DNA of 64,000 nucleotides from Herbaspirillum sp. ASV7 (GTDB taxonomy: Bacteria; Pseudomonadota; Gammaproteobacteria; Burkholderiales; Burkholderiaceae_D): NCBI RefSeq assembly GCF_016429215.1, contig NZ_JAELUH010000005.1, positions 101,189-165,188 on the forward strand, written 5' to 3'. Position 1 is the first letter of the stretch, and each line of letters begins with the position of its first letter. The translations under genes and the position numbers were made by a program. The notes under the pieces were generated by a model. It did no database searches, was not told where the DNA came from, and was given only the letters and a program-made list of their open reading frames with translations. This document shows positions 28,392 to 37,326 of the stretch, piece after piece.

Positions 28392-30149
28392 ATGACGATG
28401 CAATCCTCGCTCCCTTCCCCGGCCCCGGTGTCGGCCATGTCCAGCGACGACGTCCGGCGTACCAGCCCGGCGCCAACAGCCGGTCAGACCGACCGCAGCC
28501 AATGGCTGCTCGGCGCGCTCAAGTGGCTGCTGCTGGCCCTGCTGCTGGTGGGTCTGGCAGGTCCGCTGCTGTTCATCCTGGGCCAGGCAGTGCTCACGCC
28601 GGACGGCAACTGGGCCGGCAAGCAGCCCTTCGTGACGCTGTTTTCCAATATCAATTTCCTGCCCATGCTGGGCCGCAGCCTCTGGGTCTCGGCCATCACG
28701 GCGCTGGTCACGGTGCCGCTGGCCTACCTGTTCGCCTATGCGCTGCAACGCAGCTGCATTCCCTTCAAGGGCCTCTGGCGCGGCATCGGCCTGTTGCCGC
28801 TGCTGGCGCCGTCGCTGTTGCCTGGCATCGCGCTGATCTATCTGTTCGGCAACCAGGGCCTGTTCAAGGAATGGATGGATGGCAGCATCTATGGCTTCTG
28901 GGGCATCCTGCTGGGTGAAGTGTTCTACACCTTCCCGCATGCGCTAATGATCCTGTTGTCGGCCCTGTCGCAAGCCGACGGCCGTCTCTACGACGCCGCC
29001 AGCGCCATGGGGGCCTCGCGCTGGCGCACCTTCATGACGGTGACCTTGCCGGCCACGCGCTATGGCGTCTTCGGCGCGCTGTGCCTGGTCTTCACACTGA
29101 CCATCACCGATTTCGGCGTGCCCAAGATCACCGGTGGCGCCTACAACGTGCTGGCCGTGGAAGCCTACAAGGCCGTGGTCGGCCAGCAGCAGTTCGGCCG
29201 TGGCGCCCTGATCGGCCTGCTCCTGCTGATACCGGCGCTGCTCACCTTCGCGCTGGACAACTGGCTGCAACGTCGCCAGCGCGCCAACATGAGCAGCCGT
29301 TCCGAGGCCTACGTGCCGCGCCCGGACTGGCGGCGCGACAGCGTGAACCTGCTGGCGGTGCTGCTGGTAGCGGCCGCCATCCTGATGATGATCGTGGTGG
29401 CCATGGGCGCCTCGCTGGTCAAGCTATGGCCCTACAACCTGCAACTGACCCTGCAGCACTACGACTTCGACAACATGGACGGCGGCGGCTGGCTGGCCTA
29501 TTTCAACAGCCTGAAACTGGCCTGCGGCACCAGCGTGGCTGGCACCATCGTCATCTTCAGCGGTGCCTGGCTGATGGAAAAGACCCGTGGCCAGGCCTGG
29601 TTGACGCCCCTGCTGCGCATGCTCAGCTTCTTGCCGATGGCAGTACCCGGCCTGGTGCTGGGCCTGGGCAGCCTGCTGTTCTTCAACCATCCGGCCAATC
29701 CCTTCAACTTCCTCTACGGGACCATGACGCTGCTGGTGATCTGCTCGGTGGTGCATTTCTACACCACCGCCCACCTCACCGCTGTCACCGCCCTCAAGCA
29801 GCTCGATCCCGAATTCGAGGCCGCCTCGCTATCGCTGAAGGTACCGCTGCTGAAAACCTTCCTGCGCGTGAGTGTGCCGCTGTGCCTGCCGCAATTGCTG
29901 GAGATCTTCCGCTACCTGTTCGTCTCCTCGATGACCACGGTGTCGGCGGTGATCTTCCTGTACCGGCCCGATACGGTACTGGCCTCGGTGGCCGTGCTCA
30001 ACATGGACGACGCCGGCGATGTCGGCCCGGCCGCGGCCATGTCCACGCTGATCCTGCTGACCTCGGCGGCGGCCTCGCTGCTCATGCACGCTGGCGGCAG
30101 CCGCTGGCTGGCGCGGGCCCAGGCCTGGCGTCGCCCTCGCGGCCACTGA
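28392..30149 (+). CDS. phnU: 2-Aminoethylphosphonate-type ABC importer permease, two fused halves
   Basis: A 585-residue permease with two copies of the binding-protein-dependent transport domain, the first about residues 90-295, the second about 370-570, each with an EAA-type loop (DAASAMGASRWRTF and EAASLSLKVPLLKTF). Separate PhnU and PhnV subunits of Salmonella are thus one chain here, as in the TIGR03262-type systems. It starts 12 bp after phnT. The last codons and the stop fall in a 9-bp repeat (GGCCACTGA at 30141 and 30150). Confidence 0.87.
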   Translation: MTMQSSLPSPAPVSAMSSDDVRRTSPAPTAGQTDRSQWLLGALKWLLLALLLVGLAGPLLFILGQAVLTPDGNWAGKQPFVTLFSNINFLPMLGRSLWVSAITALVTVPLAYLFAYALQRSCIPFKGLWRGIGLLPLLAPSLLPGIALIYLFGNQGLFKEWMDGSIYGFWGILLGEVFYTFPHALMILLSALSQADGRLYDAASAMGASRWRTFMTVTLPATRYGVFGALCLVFTLTITDFGVPKITGGAYNVLAVEAYKAVVGQQQFGRGALIGLLLLIPALLTFALDNWLQRRQRANMSSRSEAYVPRPDWRRDSVNLLAVLLVAAAILMMIVVAMGASLVKLWPYNLQLTLQHYDFDNMDGGGWLAYFNSLKLACGTSVAGTIVIFSGAWLMEKTRGQAWLTPLLRMLSFLPMAVPGLVLGLGSLLFFNHPANPFNFLYGTMTLLVICSVVHFYTTAHLTAVTALKQLDPEFEAASLSLKVPLLKTFLRVSVPLCLPQLLEIFRYLFVSSMTTVSAVIFLYRPDTVLASVAVLNMDDAGDVGPAAAMSTLILLTSAAASLLMHAGGSRWLARAQAWRRPRGH

Positions 30150-30256
30150 GGCCACTGAGGCCAGGGCCGCCGCCGCTTGCTACACCTTGCACCACCTACT
30201 ACCGCAACCTTTTTGCACGCTTTTTCAACCCTGCCATTGAACCCACGAAGGCCATC

Positions 30257-31291
30257 ATGAAAAAAACCAAGTTGTTCAACCTGCTCGCATCGTTGATCGG
30301 CGCCGGCACGCTTTTCTGTGCAACGGCCGCCCATGCCGCCACCACGCTGACGGTCTACACCGCCCTCGAAGCGGACCAGATCAAGGCCTACCAGGCTGCC
30401 TTCCAGAAGGCCAACCCGGATATCGAGATCAAGTGGGTGCGCGACTCCACCGGCATCGTCACCGCCAAGCTGCTGGCTGAAAAGGCCAATCCGCAAGCCG
30501 ACGTGATCTGGGGTCTGGCCGCCACCAGCCTGGCCCTGCTGGACAAGGAAGGCATGCTCACCCCCTACGCCCCGCAAGGCCTCTCGGCCATCGACGGCAA
30601 GTATCGCAGCGCCGCCAACCCGCCAGCCTGGGTCGGCATGGACGTGTGGGCCTCGGCCATCTGCTTCAACACCGTGGAAGCGCAAAAGCAGGGCCTGCCC
30701 AAGCCGACTTCCTGGGCTGACCTGACCAAGCCGGTCTATGCCGGCAAGATCGTGATGCCCAATCCGGCCTCTTCCGGCACCGGCTACCTGGACGTCTCGG
30801 CCTGGCTGCAGATGATGGGCGAAGACAAGGGCTGGGCCTACATGGATGCCCTGCACAAGAACATTGGCCAGTACACCCACTCCGGCTCCAAGCCCTGCAA
30901 GCAGGCGGCCACCGGTGAATTCCCCATCGGCATCGCCTTTGAGTACCGCGCCGTGAAGACCAAGAAGGAAGGCGCCCCCATCGATGTGATCCTGCCATCC
31001 GAAGGCCTGGGCTGGGACATCGAAGCCACTGCCATCGTCAAGGGCAGCAAGAACCTGGAAGCGGCCAAGAAGCTGGCCGATTTCTCCGCCAGCAAGGAAG
31101 CCATGGCCCTGTATGAAAAGAACTTCGCCGTGGTCGCCATCCCCGGCATCGCCAAGCCGGATGAACTGCTGCCGGCCGACTACGAGAAGCGCCTGATCAA
31201 GAACGACTTCACCTGGGCCAGCACCCAGCGTGACCGCATCCTGACCGAGTGGAGCAAGCGCTACGAAAGCAAGTCCGAGAAGAAGCAATAA
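30257..31291 (+). CDS. phnS: 2-Aminoethylphosphonate-type ABC importer binding protein (PhnS)
   Basis: Periplasmic solute-binding protein of 344 residues. The signal peptide ends AHA at residue 27. The mature part begins with a TTLTVYTALE strand, typical of the iron/phosphonate-binding group 1 family, and includes NPASSGTGYLDVS and GSKPCKQAATGEFPIGIAF, the latter a ligand-loop region. It captures the substrate for the upstream permease and ATPase. The ATG at 30257 has GAAGG upstream. Whether the ligand is 2-aminoethylphosphonate or another small anion is inferred from the neighbourhood. Confidence 0.88.
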   Translation: MKKTKLFNLLASLIGAGTLFCATAAHAATTLTVYTALEADQIKAYQAAFQKANPDIEIKWVRDSTGIVTAKLLAEKANPQADVIWGLAATSLALLDKEGMLTPYAPQGLSAIDGKYRSAANPPAWVGMDVWASAICFNTVEAQKQGLPKPTSWADLTKPVYAGKIVMPNPASSGTGYLDVSAWLQMMGEDKGWAYMDALHKNIGQYTHSGSKPCKQAATGEFPIGIAFEYRAVKTKKEGAPIDVILPSEGLGWDIEATAIVKGSKNLEAAKKLADFSASKEAMALYEKNFAVVAIPGIAKPDELLPADYEKRLIKNDFTWASTQRDRILTEWSKRYESKSEKKQ

Positions 31292-31447
31292 GCCGGACCT
31301 GTCTGACTACACCCAGCACGACCCCTGCCGCCGCAATCGCCGCGGCGGCAGGCAGAGAGGATGCGCAGCAATGCAGGACGCCGCCAGAGCGCCCGCCCAG
31401 AACAGGCAGCACGACATCTCGCAAACGTATCCGATGGAGCATTCCCC

Positions 31448-32650
31448 ATGACGCAATCCCCCTCAGAACACGATCCGCAACACTTCGACCTGGCCGTGGT
31501 CGGCTCGGGCATCCTGGGCCTGGCGCACGCCTATGCCGCCGTCAAGCGCGGCCTGCGCGTGGCCGTCTTCGAACGCACCGGCACGCCTCTGGGCGCTTCC
31601 GTGCGCAACTTCGGCATGGGCCTGGTGACCGGCCAGCCGCCGGGCATCATGCTGGACCTGGCGCGCGAAAGCCGCGCCATCTGGCTGCACCTGGCCGCGC
31701 GCGCCCACTTCAGCGCCCGCGAAGCCGGCACCCTGCTGTTTGCCCGCAGCCAGGCCGAACACGCGGTCCTGCAGGAATTCATGACGGTGCGCGCGCGCCA
31801 GTACGACTACCGCGTCAGCCTGCTCGAAGGCGACAAGCTCGACGCCCTCTACAACGGCCGCTTCCGCCACCACCGCGCCGCCCTGCATGGCACCGAAGAC
31901 CTGCAACTGTATTCGCGTGAAGCCATGCCGGCCCTGGTGGCCTACCTGCATTCGCAGGGCGTGCATTTCCGCTTCCATACGCAAGTGCATGGCACCGCCG
32001 ATGGCCGCCTGTCGACCTCGGCCGGCGAGTTCCGCGCCGAGCGTGTGGTGGTCTGCTCGGGCCACGACTATGTGACACTGTTTGCCGACCGCCTGCAGAC
32101 TATGAACCTGAAGCAATGCCGCCTGCAGATGCTGCGCCTGAAGACCGAAGACGCCCTGCCGCTGACCCATGCGGTGCTCACCGGCCTGTCCTGCACCCAC
32201 TATGGCGCCTTCTCCGACCTGCCCACCGCGCGCGCGGTGCATGACGAGATCGAGGCCCATGCCCCGCTGCTCAACAAGCATGGCATCCACCTGCTGGTCA
32301 GCCCCACGCCCTACCAGGAACTCATCGTCGGTGACTCGCACCACTACGGCAGCGATGCGCCGCCCTTCAACAGCGAGGAGATCGACGAGCTCATGCTGGG
32401 CCTGGTGGAGCACACGCTGGCCACGCGCGTGAAGGTCATCGAACGCTGGCAGGGTGTGTATGGCAGCAAGGGGCCCGGGCCGTTCTCGGCGCTGGCCATC
32501 GACGAGCGTACCTCGGTGGTGCTGATGCATACCGGCATCGGCATGAGCGTCGGCCTGGGCCTGGGCGAGCGTGTGATGCGCGCGCTGCTGGCTGGCGAGG
32601 CCCTGCCCACGCCGACGGCGACTCCGGCACCGGTTGCCGCCCTGGCCTGA
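31448..32650 (+). CDS. FAD-dependent oxidoreductase, HpnW type (TIGR03364-like)
   Basis: DAO-fold flavoenzyme of 400 residues with LAVVGSGILGLAHAYAA at the N terminus (GSGILG at 19-24) and the C-terminal GVYGSKGPGPFS and HTGIGMSVGLGLG motifs. Proteins of this type sit next to 2-aminoethylphosphonate uptake genes in many bacteria, and at least some are thought to oxidise aminoalkylphosphonates or their N-methyl forms to the aldehyde. The usual degradation genes phnW and phnX are absent from the window. Its 156-bp distance from phnS and same direction support one operon. Confidence 0.85.
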   Translation: MTQSPSEHDPQHFDLAVVGSGILGLAHAYAAVKRGLRVAVFERTGTPLGASVRNFGMGLVTGQPPGIMLDLARESRAIWLHLAARAHFSAREAGTLLFARSQAEHAVLQEFMTVRARQYDYRVSLLEGDKLDALYNGRFRHHRAALHGTEDLQLYSREAMPALVAYLHSQGVHFRFHTQVHGTADGRLSTSAGEFRAERVVVCSGHDYVTLFADRLQTMNLKQCRLQMLRLKTEDALPLTHAVLTGLSCTHYGAFSDLPTARAVHDEIEAHAPLLNKHGIHLLVSPTPYQELIVGDSHHYGSDAPPFNSEEIDELMLGLVEHTLATRVKVIERWQGVYGSKGPGPFSALAIDERTSVVLMHTGIGMSVGLGLGERVMRALLAGEALPTPTATPAPVAALA

Positions 32651-33109
32651 TCCCTCGCTGACGAACAGGTGTCGCCACCGGCGGTGGCACACCTGCTTTC
32701 GTGTCAGGAAAATCCTTACCCGCCTGCCCCCTCTGAGGCAGCGGCCACCCGGTCGCTGCATCGCAATATCCCCCTCTCGCGCTACATCCTTGCCAGCCGG
32801 GCTTTTCCGTGTTGCGCCGCAACCGGATTGGGCCGGTTTTCTCTGTAAGCTTGTGTAAGTTTCGAGAAAGTCTTGCGTAAGCTTGGCGTCGCACACTCGC
32901 CGCATGGACAAGTGGGTCCTTACGCAAGCAATGCGAACCAATATCGCAATTTGTGTATGACCGGGAGGGGATCTTCATCGTCATCTGCTCTCCGGTGCGT
33001 TCTTGCATAACGCCCCATTCGACCATCTGTTGCATCAGTCGCATTCCGTTAGCGTTAGCCGATTGCATCGATTGCAGTAGCAATATCAATTAAAACCAAG
33101 GAGACCAGC
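32651..33109. promoter_or_regulatory. 459-bp regulatory region before the MHS permease
   Basis: It contains a hairpin (about 32666-32696, CAGGTGTCGCCACC / GGTGGCACACCTG with a bulge) that probably ends the phosphonate operon. A 10-bp inverted repeat follows: CTTGCGTAAG at 32872-32881 and CTTACGCAAG at 32919-32928. Related GTAAGCTT/GTAAGTTT motifs lie nearby. A strong AAGGAGA site lies 6 bp before the ATG at 33110. No gene seen. Confidence 0.5.
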
Positions 33110-34771
33110 ATGACCACAGCATCAGTCAGCACGACTGCGCGCGGCATCACCCCGGAGGAGCGCAAAGTCATCTTTGCTTCTTCCCTAGGCACCGTTTTCG
33201 AATGGTACGACTTCTACCTGTACGGCTCGCTCGCGGCCATCATCGCCAAGCAGTTCTTTGCCGGCACCGATCCCAACACCGCCTTCATCTTCGCCTTGCT
33301 GGCCTTCGCTGCGGGCTTCATCGTGCGTCCGTTCGGCGCACTGGTGTTCGGTCGCCTGGGTGACCTGGTGGGGCGCAAGTACACCTTCCTGGTGACCATC
33401 CTGATCATGGGTGCCTCGACCTTCATCGTCGGCGTGCTGCCCAACTACAACTCCATCGGCATCACCGCCCCGATCATCCTGATCCTCCTGCGCATCCTGC
33501 AGGGCCTGGCGCTGGGTGGTGAATACGGCGGTGCCGCCACCTACGTGGCCGAGCACGCACCGGAAGGCCGTCGCGGCTCCTTCACCGCGTGGATCCAGAC
33601 CACCGCCACGATGGGCCTGTTCCTGTCGCTGCTGGTGATCCTGGGCGTACGCACCTCGGTGGGCGAAGCGGCCTTTGCCGAATGGGGCTGGCGCATTCCC
33701 TTCCTGGTCTCCATCCTGCTGCTGGCCATCTCGGTGTGGATCCGCATGTCCATGAACGAGTCGCCGGCCTTCCTGAAGATGAAGTCCGAGGGGAAGACCT
33801 CCAAGGCACCGTTGACTGAAGCCTTCGGTCAATGGAAGAACCTCAAGCTGGTCATCCTGGCGCTGGTGGGCCTGACCGCCGGCCAGGCCGTGGTGTGGTA
33901 CACCGGCCAGTTCTATGCGCTGTTCTTCCTGACCCAGACGCTCAAGGTCGATGGCCCCACCGCCAACATCCTGGTGGCCCTGGCGCTGCTGCTGGCAACG
34001 CCCTTCTTCCTGTTCTTCGGTTCGCTGTCGGACAAGATCGGCCGCAAGCCCATCATCCTGGGTGGCTGCCTGATCGCTGCCGTGACCTACTTCCCGATCT
34101 TCAGCGGCCTGACCCACTTCGCCAACCCGGCCCTGGAAGCGGCTCTGCAAAAGGCGCCGGTGATCGTCACCGCCGACCCGGCCAGCTGCCAGTTCCAGTT
34201 CAACCCGACCGGCACCAAGAAGTTCACCTCGTCCTGCGACATCGTCAAGGCCAAGCTGTCGGCCGCCTCGGTGAATTACGAGAACGCCGTGGGTGCCCCG
34301 GGCTCGGTAGCTACCGTCAAGATCGGTGACCGGATCATCACCTCCTACGATGCGGCCAGCCTGTCCAAGGAAGACGCTGCAGCCAAGGACAAGGAATTGT
34401 CCAAGGCCCTGGCTGACGACATCAAGGCTGCCGGCTATCCGAGCAAGGCCGATCCGGACCAGATGAACAAGCCCATGGTCCTGCTGCTGCTGTTCATCCT
34501 GGTGATCTACGTGACCATGGTCTACGGCCCGATCGCCGCCTGCCTGGTGGAGATGTTCCCGACCCGTATCCGCTACACCTCCATGTCCATGCCCTACCAC
34601 ATCGGTAACGGCTGGTTTGGCGGCCTGCTGCCGACCACCTCCTTCGCACTGGTGGCCTTCAAGGGCGACATCTACTACGGCCTGTGGTACCCGATCGTGA
34701 TCGCGCTGGTCACCGTGGTCGTCGGCCTGCTGTTCGTCAAGGAAACCGTGCACAACAACATCCACGACTGA
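33110..34771 (+). CDS. MFS metabolite:H+ symporter (MHS family) with large loop
   Basis: A 553-residue permease, longer than the usual 430-450. The N-terminal half has the MHS hallmark FEWYDFYLYGS in TM1 and RRGSFTAWIQ in the loop. Between helices 9 and 10 about 117 residues (338-453) form a polar, largely helical insert with two cysteines (SCQFQF and SSCDIV), which could pair in a periplasmic disulfide. The family takes up carboxylates, proline/betaine or shikimate-type acids by proton symport; the substrate is unknown. AAGGAGA lies just before the start. A terminator follows. Confidence 0.92.
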   Translation: MTTASVSTTARGITPEERKVIFASSLGTVFEWYDFYLYGSLAAIIAKQFFAGTDPNTAFIFALLAFAAGFIVRPFGALVFGRLGDLVGRKYTFLVTILIMGASTFIVGVLPNYNSIGITAPIILILLRILQGLALGGEYGGAATYVAEHAPEGRRGSFTAWIQTTATMGLFLSLLVILGVRTSVGEAAFAEWGWRIPFLVSILLLAISVWIRMSMNESPAFLKMKSEGKTSKAPLTEAFGQWKNLKLVILALVGLTAGQAVVWYTGQFYALFFLTQTLKVDGPTANILVALALLLATPFFLFFGSLSDKIGRKPIILGGCLIAAVTYFPIFSGLTHFANPALEAALQKAPVIVTADPASCQFQFNPTGTKKFTSSCDIVKAKLSAASVNYENAVGAPGSVATVKIGDRIITSYDAASLSKEDAAAKDKELSKALADDIKAAGYPSKADPDQMNKPMVLLLLFILVIYVTMVYGPIAACLVEMFPTRIRYTSMSMPYHIGNGWFGGLLPTTSFALVAFKGDIYYGLWYPIVIALVTVVVGLLFVKETVHNNIHD

Positions 34772-34789
34772 GCGCAGGAAATACCCGCT

Positions 34790-35794
34790 CTAACGCCCCG
34801 CGCCCTGTCGCGGGGCGTTTCTTTTGGGCACCGGCTTTGACATGTCTGCCGCGCTGGACGCGCTCACCCCACTCGCCCCACTCGCCCCACTCGCCCGGCT
34901 TGCCCGACTTGCCTTCTCTTCCACCAGTTCCATCAAGCCCTGCGCCGCAATCGACAGGCTGCGCCCCTTGGGCGTGACGATCAGCAAGGGGCGCACCAGG
35001 TCGGGGGCGTCCAGCGGGATGGCCACCAGCTCCGGCAGGCGGAACTGGAACAAGGTCAGCTCCGGCACCACGCTCACGCCCAGGCCGCTTTCGATGAGGG
35101 CGGCCACGGTGGCCAGGTGTTCCACTTCCAGCCCGGTATGGATCACCGCGCCCGGGCGCAGGGCTGCGTCCAGATGCTGGCGCACGCTGGTGGAGCGGGC
35201 CAGGTGGATCATCTCGCAGCCGGCCAGTTGCGCCACCTTGATGCGGCGCTTGCCGGCCAGCCTGTGGTCGCGCCGGCAAACCAGGTAGAAGGGGTCACTG
35301 CACAGCGGGCGGGTATCGAACTCCAGCAGGTTCGGTCCCGGCGCGGTCAGTGCGATATCGGCCTTGCCCTGGCGCAGCAGGTCCAGGCAGTGGTCCGAGA
35401 TGGCGTCGAAGAGTTCCAGCATCACCCCCGGATAGCGACGCCGGTACTCCGCCAGCACCGGCGGCAGCCAGCCCGCCGCCAGCGACGGCAAGGCGGCGAT
35501 GGCCACCCGGCCCTTGCGGCGCGCCACGTAATCACTCATGTCGGCAAAGGCAGCCTCGATGTCATGGACCAGCTGGCGCGCCACCTGCACGAACAGTTCA
35601 CCTTCCGGCGTGAGGGTCACATTGCGGGTATCGCGCTCGAACAGGCGCGCCCCGGCGGCAGCTTCCAGCTTCTGGATCATCGCGCTGAAGGCGGATTGCG
35701 AAACGTGGCAGCGCTCGGCCGCGTGGCCGAAATGGCGGCAGTCGACCAGAGCCAGGAAGGCCTGCAGCAAGCGCGTGGAGATATTGGTTTGCAT
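34790..35794 (-). CDS. LysR-family transcriptional regulator
   Basis: A 334-residue LysR protein: winged HTH at the N terminus (about 1-62, with HAAERCHVSQSAFSAMIQKL) and an effector-binding domain (about 92-292). It is divergent from the CitMHS-AtuA genes, the usual layout for a regulator and its target. The last 42 residues are a low-complexity Ala-Ser-Arg-Gly tail encoded by five 9-bp repeats (34867-34911) and by a terminator stem, so the ancestral protein probably ended near residue 292. The inducer is not known; a tricarboxylate is plausible from the neighbour. Confidence 0.92.
   Translation of the reverse strand: MQTNISTRLLQAFLALVDCRHFGHAAERCHVSQSAFSAMIQKLEAAAGARLFERDTRNVTLTPEGELFVQVARQLVHDIEAAFADMSDYVARRKGRVAIAALPSLAAGWLPPVLAEYRRRYPGVMLELFDAISDHCLDLLRQGKADIALTAPGPNLLEFDTRPLCSDPFYLVCRRDHRLAGKRRIKVAQLAGCEMIHLARSTSVRQHLDAALRPGAVIHTGLEVEHLATVAALIESGLGVSVVPELTLFQFRLPELVAIPLDAPDLVRPLLIVTPKGRSLSIAAQGLMELVEEKASRASRASGASGASGVSASSAADMSKPVPKRNAPRQGAGR
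34792..34825 (+). terminator. Terminator of the MHS permease, inside the LysR 3' coding end
   Basis: AACGCCCCGCG / CGCGGGGCGTT stem, 6-nt loop, then TTCTTTT. The stem lies within the last codons of the convergent LysR gene. Confidence 0.88.
34867..34911. repeat. 9-bp tandem repeat array in the LysR 3' end
   Basis: Three perfect copies of CCCCACTCG followed by two variant copies (CCCGGCTTG, CCCGACTTG). Copy changes keep the reading frame, so only the tail length would vary. Confidence 0.85.
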
Positions 35795-35981
35795 GGCGAA
35801 GGTGGGCCGGTCATTATCCTGAAAAACCGGTCAATCAATCGAAAAAAGCGACTTTACAACAAAATCGACCGCCACCTACACTCGCCCTGCTCACCTTCCG
35901 CAGCCCCAGTACACAACAATGATCCGGCGCGTTGGAAGTGATGACAACACAAGAACATCAAACCAAATACCGGAGACACGC

Positions 35982-37283
35982 ATGTTAGCCCTGCTAGGCT
36001 TTGTCACGATCGTATCCTTGTTCACCGCCATCCTCACCAAGAAGATGTCGCCGCTGGTGGCGCTGATCGCCATTCCCATCATCGCTGCGCTGGTCGGTGG
36101 CTTCGGCCTGCAGACCTCCAAGTTCATCGTCCAGGGCGTGACCGCCATTGCGCCGGTGGCGGGCATGTTCGTGTTTGCGATCCTGTTCTTCGGCATCGTG
36201 ACTGACGCCGGCATGCTGGACCCCATCATCAGCCGCATCCTCAAGACGGTGGGCAGCCGGCCTACCCGCATCGTGCCGGGTACCGCCCTGCTGGCACTGC
36301 TGATCCACCTGGACGGCTCGGGCGCGGTGACCTTCCTGATCACCATCCCGGCCATGCTGCCGCTGTACAACCGGCTGGGCATCGACAAGCGCATCCTGGC
36401 CTGCGTGGCCTCGCTGGCGGCCGGGGTAAACTTCCTGCCCTGGACCGGGCCGATGATCCGTGCCTCGGCGGCGCTGCATATCCCGGTGTCGGACATCTTC
36501 ACGCCGCTGGTGCCGGTGCAGCTGGTGGGGCTGGCCTTTGTCTTTATCGCTTCCTACCTGCTGGGCCTGAAGGAAGAACGCCGCCTGGGCCTGGGCAAGG
36601 GTTCCACGGTGGACTTCGTGCAGCAGCACGAGCTGAGCGAGGCGCAACTGAAGATCCGCCGGCCGCAGAACTTCTGGATCAACATCGTGCTCACCGTCTT
36701 CGTGCTGGGCGTGATGATCAGCGGCAAGGTCGATCCGGTGGTGATGTTCATGATCGGCGTGGTGCTGGCCCTGATGATCAACTACCGCGACGTGACCATG
36801 CAGCGCGAGCGCATCGACGCCCACGCCAAGGCGGCGCTGCTGATGGCCAGCATCCTCTTCGCCGCAGGCGTGTTCACCGGCATCATGACCAAGTCTGGCA
36901 TGTTGACCGCCATGGCCAAGACGGCGGTAGGCTTCGTACCGCCCGAGATGGCCGGTCATATTCCGGTGGTTCTGGGTCTGCTGTCGATGCCGCTGTCGCT
37001 GCTGTTCGACCCGGATTCCTTCTACTTCGGCGTGCTGCCGGTGATCGCCGAAGTCAGCCACATGCTGGGCGTGCCGACCATCCAGGTGGCGCAAGCGGCG
37101 CTGCTGGGCCAGATGACCACCGGCTTCCCGGTCAGCCCGCTGACCCCGGCCACCTTCCTGGTCTGCGGCCTGGCCGGCATCGAACTGGCGGACCACCAGA
37201 AGTACACCATTCCCTTCCTGTTCGGCGCCTCGGTGGTGATGACCATCGCCTGCGTGGTGCTGGGCCTGTTCCCGCTGTTCTGA
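35982..37283 (+). CDS. CitMHS-family citrate/divalent-metal:H+ symporter
   Basis: Inner-membrane carrier of 433 residues, about 12 helices. The sequence matches the CitMHS family (Bacillus CitM/CitH), which imports citrate complexed with Mg2+ or Ca2+ and protons. Visible are the IHLDGSGAVTFLITIPAM and LPWTGPMIRA regions and the C-terminal TTGFPVSPLTPATFLV. GGAGAC is just upstream of the ATG. It lies divergent from the LysR gene and 43 bp before an AtuA-type gene. The real substrate might be another tricarboxylate. Confidence 0.9.
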   Translation: MLALLGFVTIVSLFTAILTKKMSPLVALIAIPIIAALVGGFGLQTSKFIVQGVTAIAPVAGMFVFAILFFGIVTDAGMLDPIISRILKTVGSRPTRIVPGTALLALLIHLDGSGAVTFLITIPAMLPLYNRLGIDKRILACVASLAAGVNFLPWTGPMIRASAALHIPVSDIFTPLVPVQLVGLAFVFIASYLLGLKEERRLGLGKGSTVDFVQQHELSEAQLKIRRPQNFWINIVLTVFVLGVMISGKVDPVVMFMIGVVLALMINYRDVTMQRERIDAHAKAALLMASILFAAGVFTGIMTKSGMLTAMAKTAVGFVPPEMAGHIPVVLGLLSMPLSLLFDPDSFYFGVLPVIAEVSHMLGVPTIQVAQAALLGQMTTGFPVSPLTPATFLVCGLAGIELADHQKYTIPFLFGASVVMTIACVVLGLFPLF

Positions 37284-37326
37284 TGCAGCAACCGGCCCCG
37301 GGAAAGAAACGTTTTTGGAGAATTGC

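Noticed and set aside
27144..28940. 598-codon minus-strand frame opposite phnT and the start of phnU
   Set aside because: Gln/Arg/His-rich composition typical of antisense of GC-rich genes; covers two real genes.
29081..30256. Extended start for the phosphonate binding protein back to 29081
   Set aside because: Those 392 codons lie within the permease gene in another frame; the signal peptide starts at 30257.
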